A DNA stretch of 15,410 nucleotides, taken from NCBI GenBank assembly GCA_045586905.1, contig JAZNBF010000045.1, forward strand, positions 1 through 15,410, written 5' to 3'. Positions within the stretch are counted from its first letter, which is position 1. Every line of letters begins with the position of its first letter. A program made the translations under genes and the position numbers. The notes below the pieces were generated by a model, which worked only from the letters and a program-made list of their open reading frames with translations, was not told where the DNA came from and searched no databases. This DNA comes from RGIG1828 sp045586905 (lineage in GTDB: Bacteria > Bacillota > Clostridia > UMGS1810). Positions 13,906 to 15,410 of this stretch are shown in pieces.

Positions 13906-14736
13906 TCATTTCAGCACCTTTCGGAAGGTGGTTATATATTTGCTCATAACTGAGAGAATGATGAGCTGAAGTGCCATGTTGATAACTGCGGCAGGTGCAC
14001 GGATGACAAGGAGCGAATTGAAATCGAGCTGCATTATCGGCATGAGCATATAGGTGGTGAGACCGAGATTTAAAACAACGATTTGCAAAACAACACAAAT
14101 CACAATTTTGAGCATGGTTTTATATCCGCCCCAGGAGGTCATTTTGTAGAAAAAGAGACCATAGATAAAGCCATAGAAAAACTCGATTATGGTTATCTGA
14201 GGCAGGAATGCACCACCGACAGGGTTTACCACAAAGGCTATGACGTCACTAAGCGCTCCGACCATGCCTCCCCAGAACGGGCCGAAAAGTGCAGAGGTGA
14301 TGAACACCGGAATGAACTTAAAGGCAATTTTTATGGCACTGCCCACACGGAAGGTTGCATATATGCCGAGTAGCACCGTGAGCGCTATGAGAAGCGCAAG
14401 GGTGCAAAGGTCACGCACAGAGCTTATGCGCACATAGGGGCGTATGCCAAAGCATGAGCAGATGAGCCCGAGAAACAGTGTGAGCAAAAACAGACGAATA
14501 AAGAAAGACAAATCGAGCGTGAAGCTTGCAAACGATGAACTGAACATTATTTTGAGAGTGATGTCAGGTCGGAAAAGACTTGCATAAACCGATGTGCCGA
14601 AAAGAAGTGTCACTAAAATGAGCACAAAAACCGATGCACCTTTTCCAAGAGAAAAAAGACCTGTTTTTCGCCCCAAAAAGAGCGCAAGCATCATGATGAC
14701 AAGAGCTTTGATGACTAAAATAAAAACATCTGACAT
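13906..14736 (-). CDS. folT: FolT-like ECF transporter S component with N-terminal membrane extension
   Basis: Membrane protein of 276 residues. The C-terminal part, about 106-270, matches folate-type ECF substrate-binding (S) components: RISSVRDL, then FIPVFITSALFGPFWGGMVGALSDVIAF and NPVGGAFLPQITI, and FYGFIYGL. It would take up folates together with the shared ECF energizing module, which is not in this window. The first 100 residues add about three hydrophobic helices (near 5-21, 34-50 and 75-97) not found in typical S components of about 170-180 residues. The assignment to folate rests on the THF riboswitch just upstream. The ATG at 14736 has AAGGGG 8 bases before it, inside a hairpin. 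The fused queH gene follows at once. Confidence 0.85.
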   Translation of the reverse strand: MSDVFILVIKALVIMMLALFLGRKTGLFSLGKGASVFVLILVTLLFGTSVYASLFRPDITLKIMFSSSFASFTLDLSFFIRLFLLTLFLGLICSCFGIRPYVRISSVRDLCTLALLIALTVLLGIYATFRVGSAIKIAFKFIPVFITSALFGPFWGGMVGALSDVIAFVVNPVGGAFLPQITIIEFFYGFIYGLFFYKMTSWGGYKTMLKIVICVVLQIVVLNLGLTTYMLMPIMQLDFNSLLVIRAPAAVINMALQLIILSVMSKYITTFRKVLK

Positions 14737-14744
14737 AAAAAAAT

Positions 14745-14790
14745 CCCCTTTTCTATTACAGAGGGGCTGTTACGGTGAGTATGTAACAGC
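14745..14790 (-). promoter_or_regulatory. expression platform of the THF riboswitch
   Basis: Two adjacent hairpins lie between aptamer and gene: GCTGTTAC/GTAACAGC (arms 14783-14790 and 14766-14773), and CCCCT/AGGGG (arms 14762-14766 and 14745-14749). The second is followed by a T run that leads straight into the ATG. It could mask the AAGGGG ribosome site or act as a terminator. The first hairpin reuses the last bases of the aptamer. Confidence 0.6.
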
Positions 14791-14884
14791 GGATGAGAAA
14801 AACGCACCGCAAGGTCTGTCGACCTTTTCGTTCAGAGACTATACTCCCATTCTCTGTCACTTAACGCGCATTTTTCTGCTCTGC
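14787..14884 (-). promoter_or_regulatory. tetrahydrofolate (THF-I) riboswitch aptamer
   Basis: The minus strand shows, in order, the conserved pieces of the THF riboswitch: GCGTTAAGTG, GAATGGGAGT, GAACGAAA, GCGGTGCG and CATCCGCT, with AGAAAAA/TTTTTCT as the main paired region. This order matches the Streptococcus mutans folT aptamer as I remember it. The GCGGT and ATCCGC stretches can form the long-range pseudoknot. It lies directly upstream of a FolT-like gene, the classic target; high reduced folate should lower uptake. Confidence 0.9.
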
Positions 14885-14895
14885 ACATAAATTTT

Positions 14896-14906
14896 ATTAT
14901 ATTGTA
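14896..14906 (-). promoter_or_regulatory. probable -10 region of the folT unit
   Basis: Minus-strand TGATACAATATAAT offers two overlapping -10 hexamers, TACAAT (14901-14906, with TGn extension) and TATAAT (14896-14901). No good -35 is visible at the right distance. It lies between the tatD stop and the THF aptamer. Confidence 0.45.
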
Positions 14907-14932
14907 TCACTATTTCAATGAAAAATAAAGAC

Positions 14933-15410
14933 TTAATCATCTATTCTGTAAACTTTTTTTGCATTAGCAAATGTTAATTCTTCTATCTTCTCAAAGCTTA
15001 CTCCCCTCACCTCAGAAAGTTTTTTTGCCACCTCTTTTACATACACGGGCGTGTTGGTCTTGCCACGGTATGGCACGGGGGCAAGGTAGGGCGAGTCGGT
15101 CTCGATAAGAATGCGATCATCGGGCACAAAGCGCGCCACATCGAGCGCAGTGGTTGCATTTTTAAAGGTGAGAGGACCTGCAAACGAAATGTACCAGCCG
15201 AGGTCGAGTAGAATTTTTGCTGTTTCCACACTGCCCGAATAGCAGTGAATAATGCCTGTGTTTTCTTTATGCGCCCTAAGGATGTCGAGGGTGTCGGACC
15301 AGGCATCACGGGTGTGAATGACACAGGGGATGACAAGCTCCGATGCAAGTGAAAGCTGAGCATCGAACCAGTGGCGCTGATTTTCCCTGAGGGAATTGTC
15401 ATAATAGTAG
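14933..15410 (-). CDS. TatD-family metal-dependent deoxyribonuclease, 5' end beyond window
   Basis: The frame is open from the right edge to TAA at 14933 (about 158 codons visible, some 60% of the usual 255). It shows the TatD landmarks: YYYDNS at the edge, QRHWFDAQLSLASEL, IHTRDA, IHCYSGS and the C-terminal ETDSPYLAPVPYRGKTNTP. The His and Asp residues in these motifs bind two metal ions. Family members are 3'-5' nucleases, linked to DNA repair or RNA quality control. The start, ribosome site and operon partners lie outside the window. An ATG at 15229 within the frame is internal. No clear terminator follows before the folT promoter. Confidence 0.94.
   Translation of the reverse strand, partial: YYYDNSLRENQRHWFDAQLSLASELVIPCVIHTRDAWSDTLDILRAHKENTGIIHCYSGSVETAKILLDLGWYISFAGPLTFKNATTALDVARFVPDDRILIETDSPYLAPVPYRGKTNTPVYVKEVAKKLSEVRGVSFEKIEELTFANAKKVYRIDD

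Overview
The window reads as a chromosomal segment of an anaerobic, low-to-mid GC Firmicute, most likely a Clostridia member (Oscillospirales/Lachnospirales-like). The signs are strong AGGAGG-type ribosome sites, near-consensus TTGACA/TATAAT promoters, a T-box leader, a THF riboswitch, reverse-type rubrerythrin, rubredoxin and PerR. Every supported gene lies on the minus strand, so transcription runs from high to low coordinates. The genus assignment is inference; no rRNA or tRNA gene was seen.

From right to left: a TatD-family nuclease enters from the right edge (14933-15410, 5' end missing). Next is a folate unit: promoter, THF riboswitch, an ECF-transporter FolT-like membrane protein with an extra N-terminal membrane region, then a queuosine-type QueH reductase fused in one frame to a HAD phosphatase (12649-14736). 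A peroxide-stress unit follows (perR and rubrerythrin, 11530-12625) under a consensus promoter with two perfect Fur/PerR-type 7-1-7 boxes, ended by a bidirectional terminator. An AraC-type regulator and an MFS transporter come next (9220-11391), closed by another terminator. A T-box leader with a likely Phe specifier then controls a thioesterase, a phenylacetate-CoA ligase and a tandem-ACT protein (6532-9105). A small rubredoxin with an unusual CxCG first knuckle follows, then a strongly folded nested inverted repeat (6131-6272) and a terminator. The left 6 kb is one tight run of six genes behind a perfect-consensus promoter: a CobW-type G3E GTPase, a second G3E-like GTPase broken by an in-frame TAA at codon 8, mntP, a PflA-like radical SAM protein, mnmG and rsmG (cut by the left edge).

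The most interesting points are: (1) the T-box that appears to read tRNA-Phe upstream of aryl-acid activation genes, which suggests phenylalanine made by reductive salvage of phenylacetate rather than phenylacetate breakdown; (2) the QueH-HAD fusion in a THF-riboswitch operon; (3) the nonsense codon just before the Walker A motif of the second GTPase, although its start and ribosome site are intact; (4) the 142-bp nested inverted repeat after the rubredoxin gene. No CRISPR array, insertion sequence, prophage or obvious defence system is visible.
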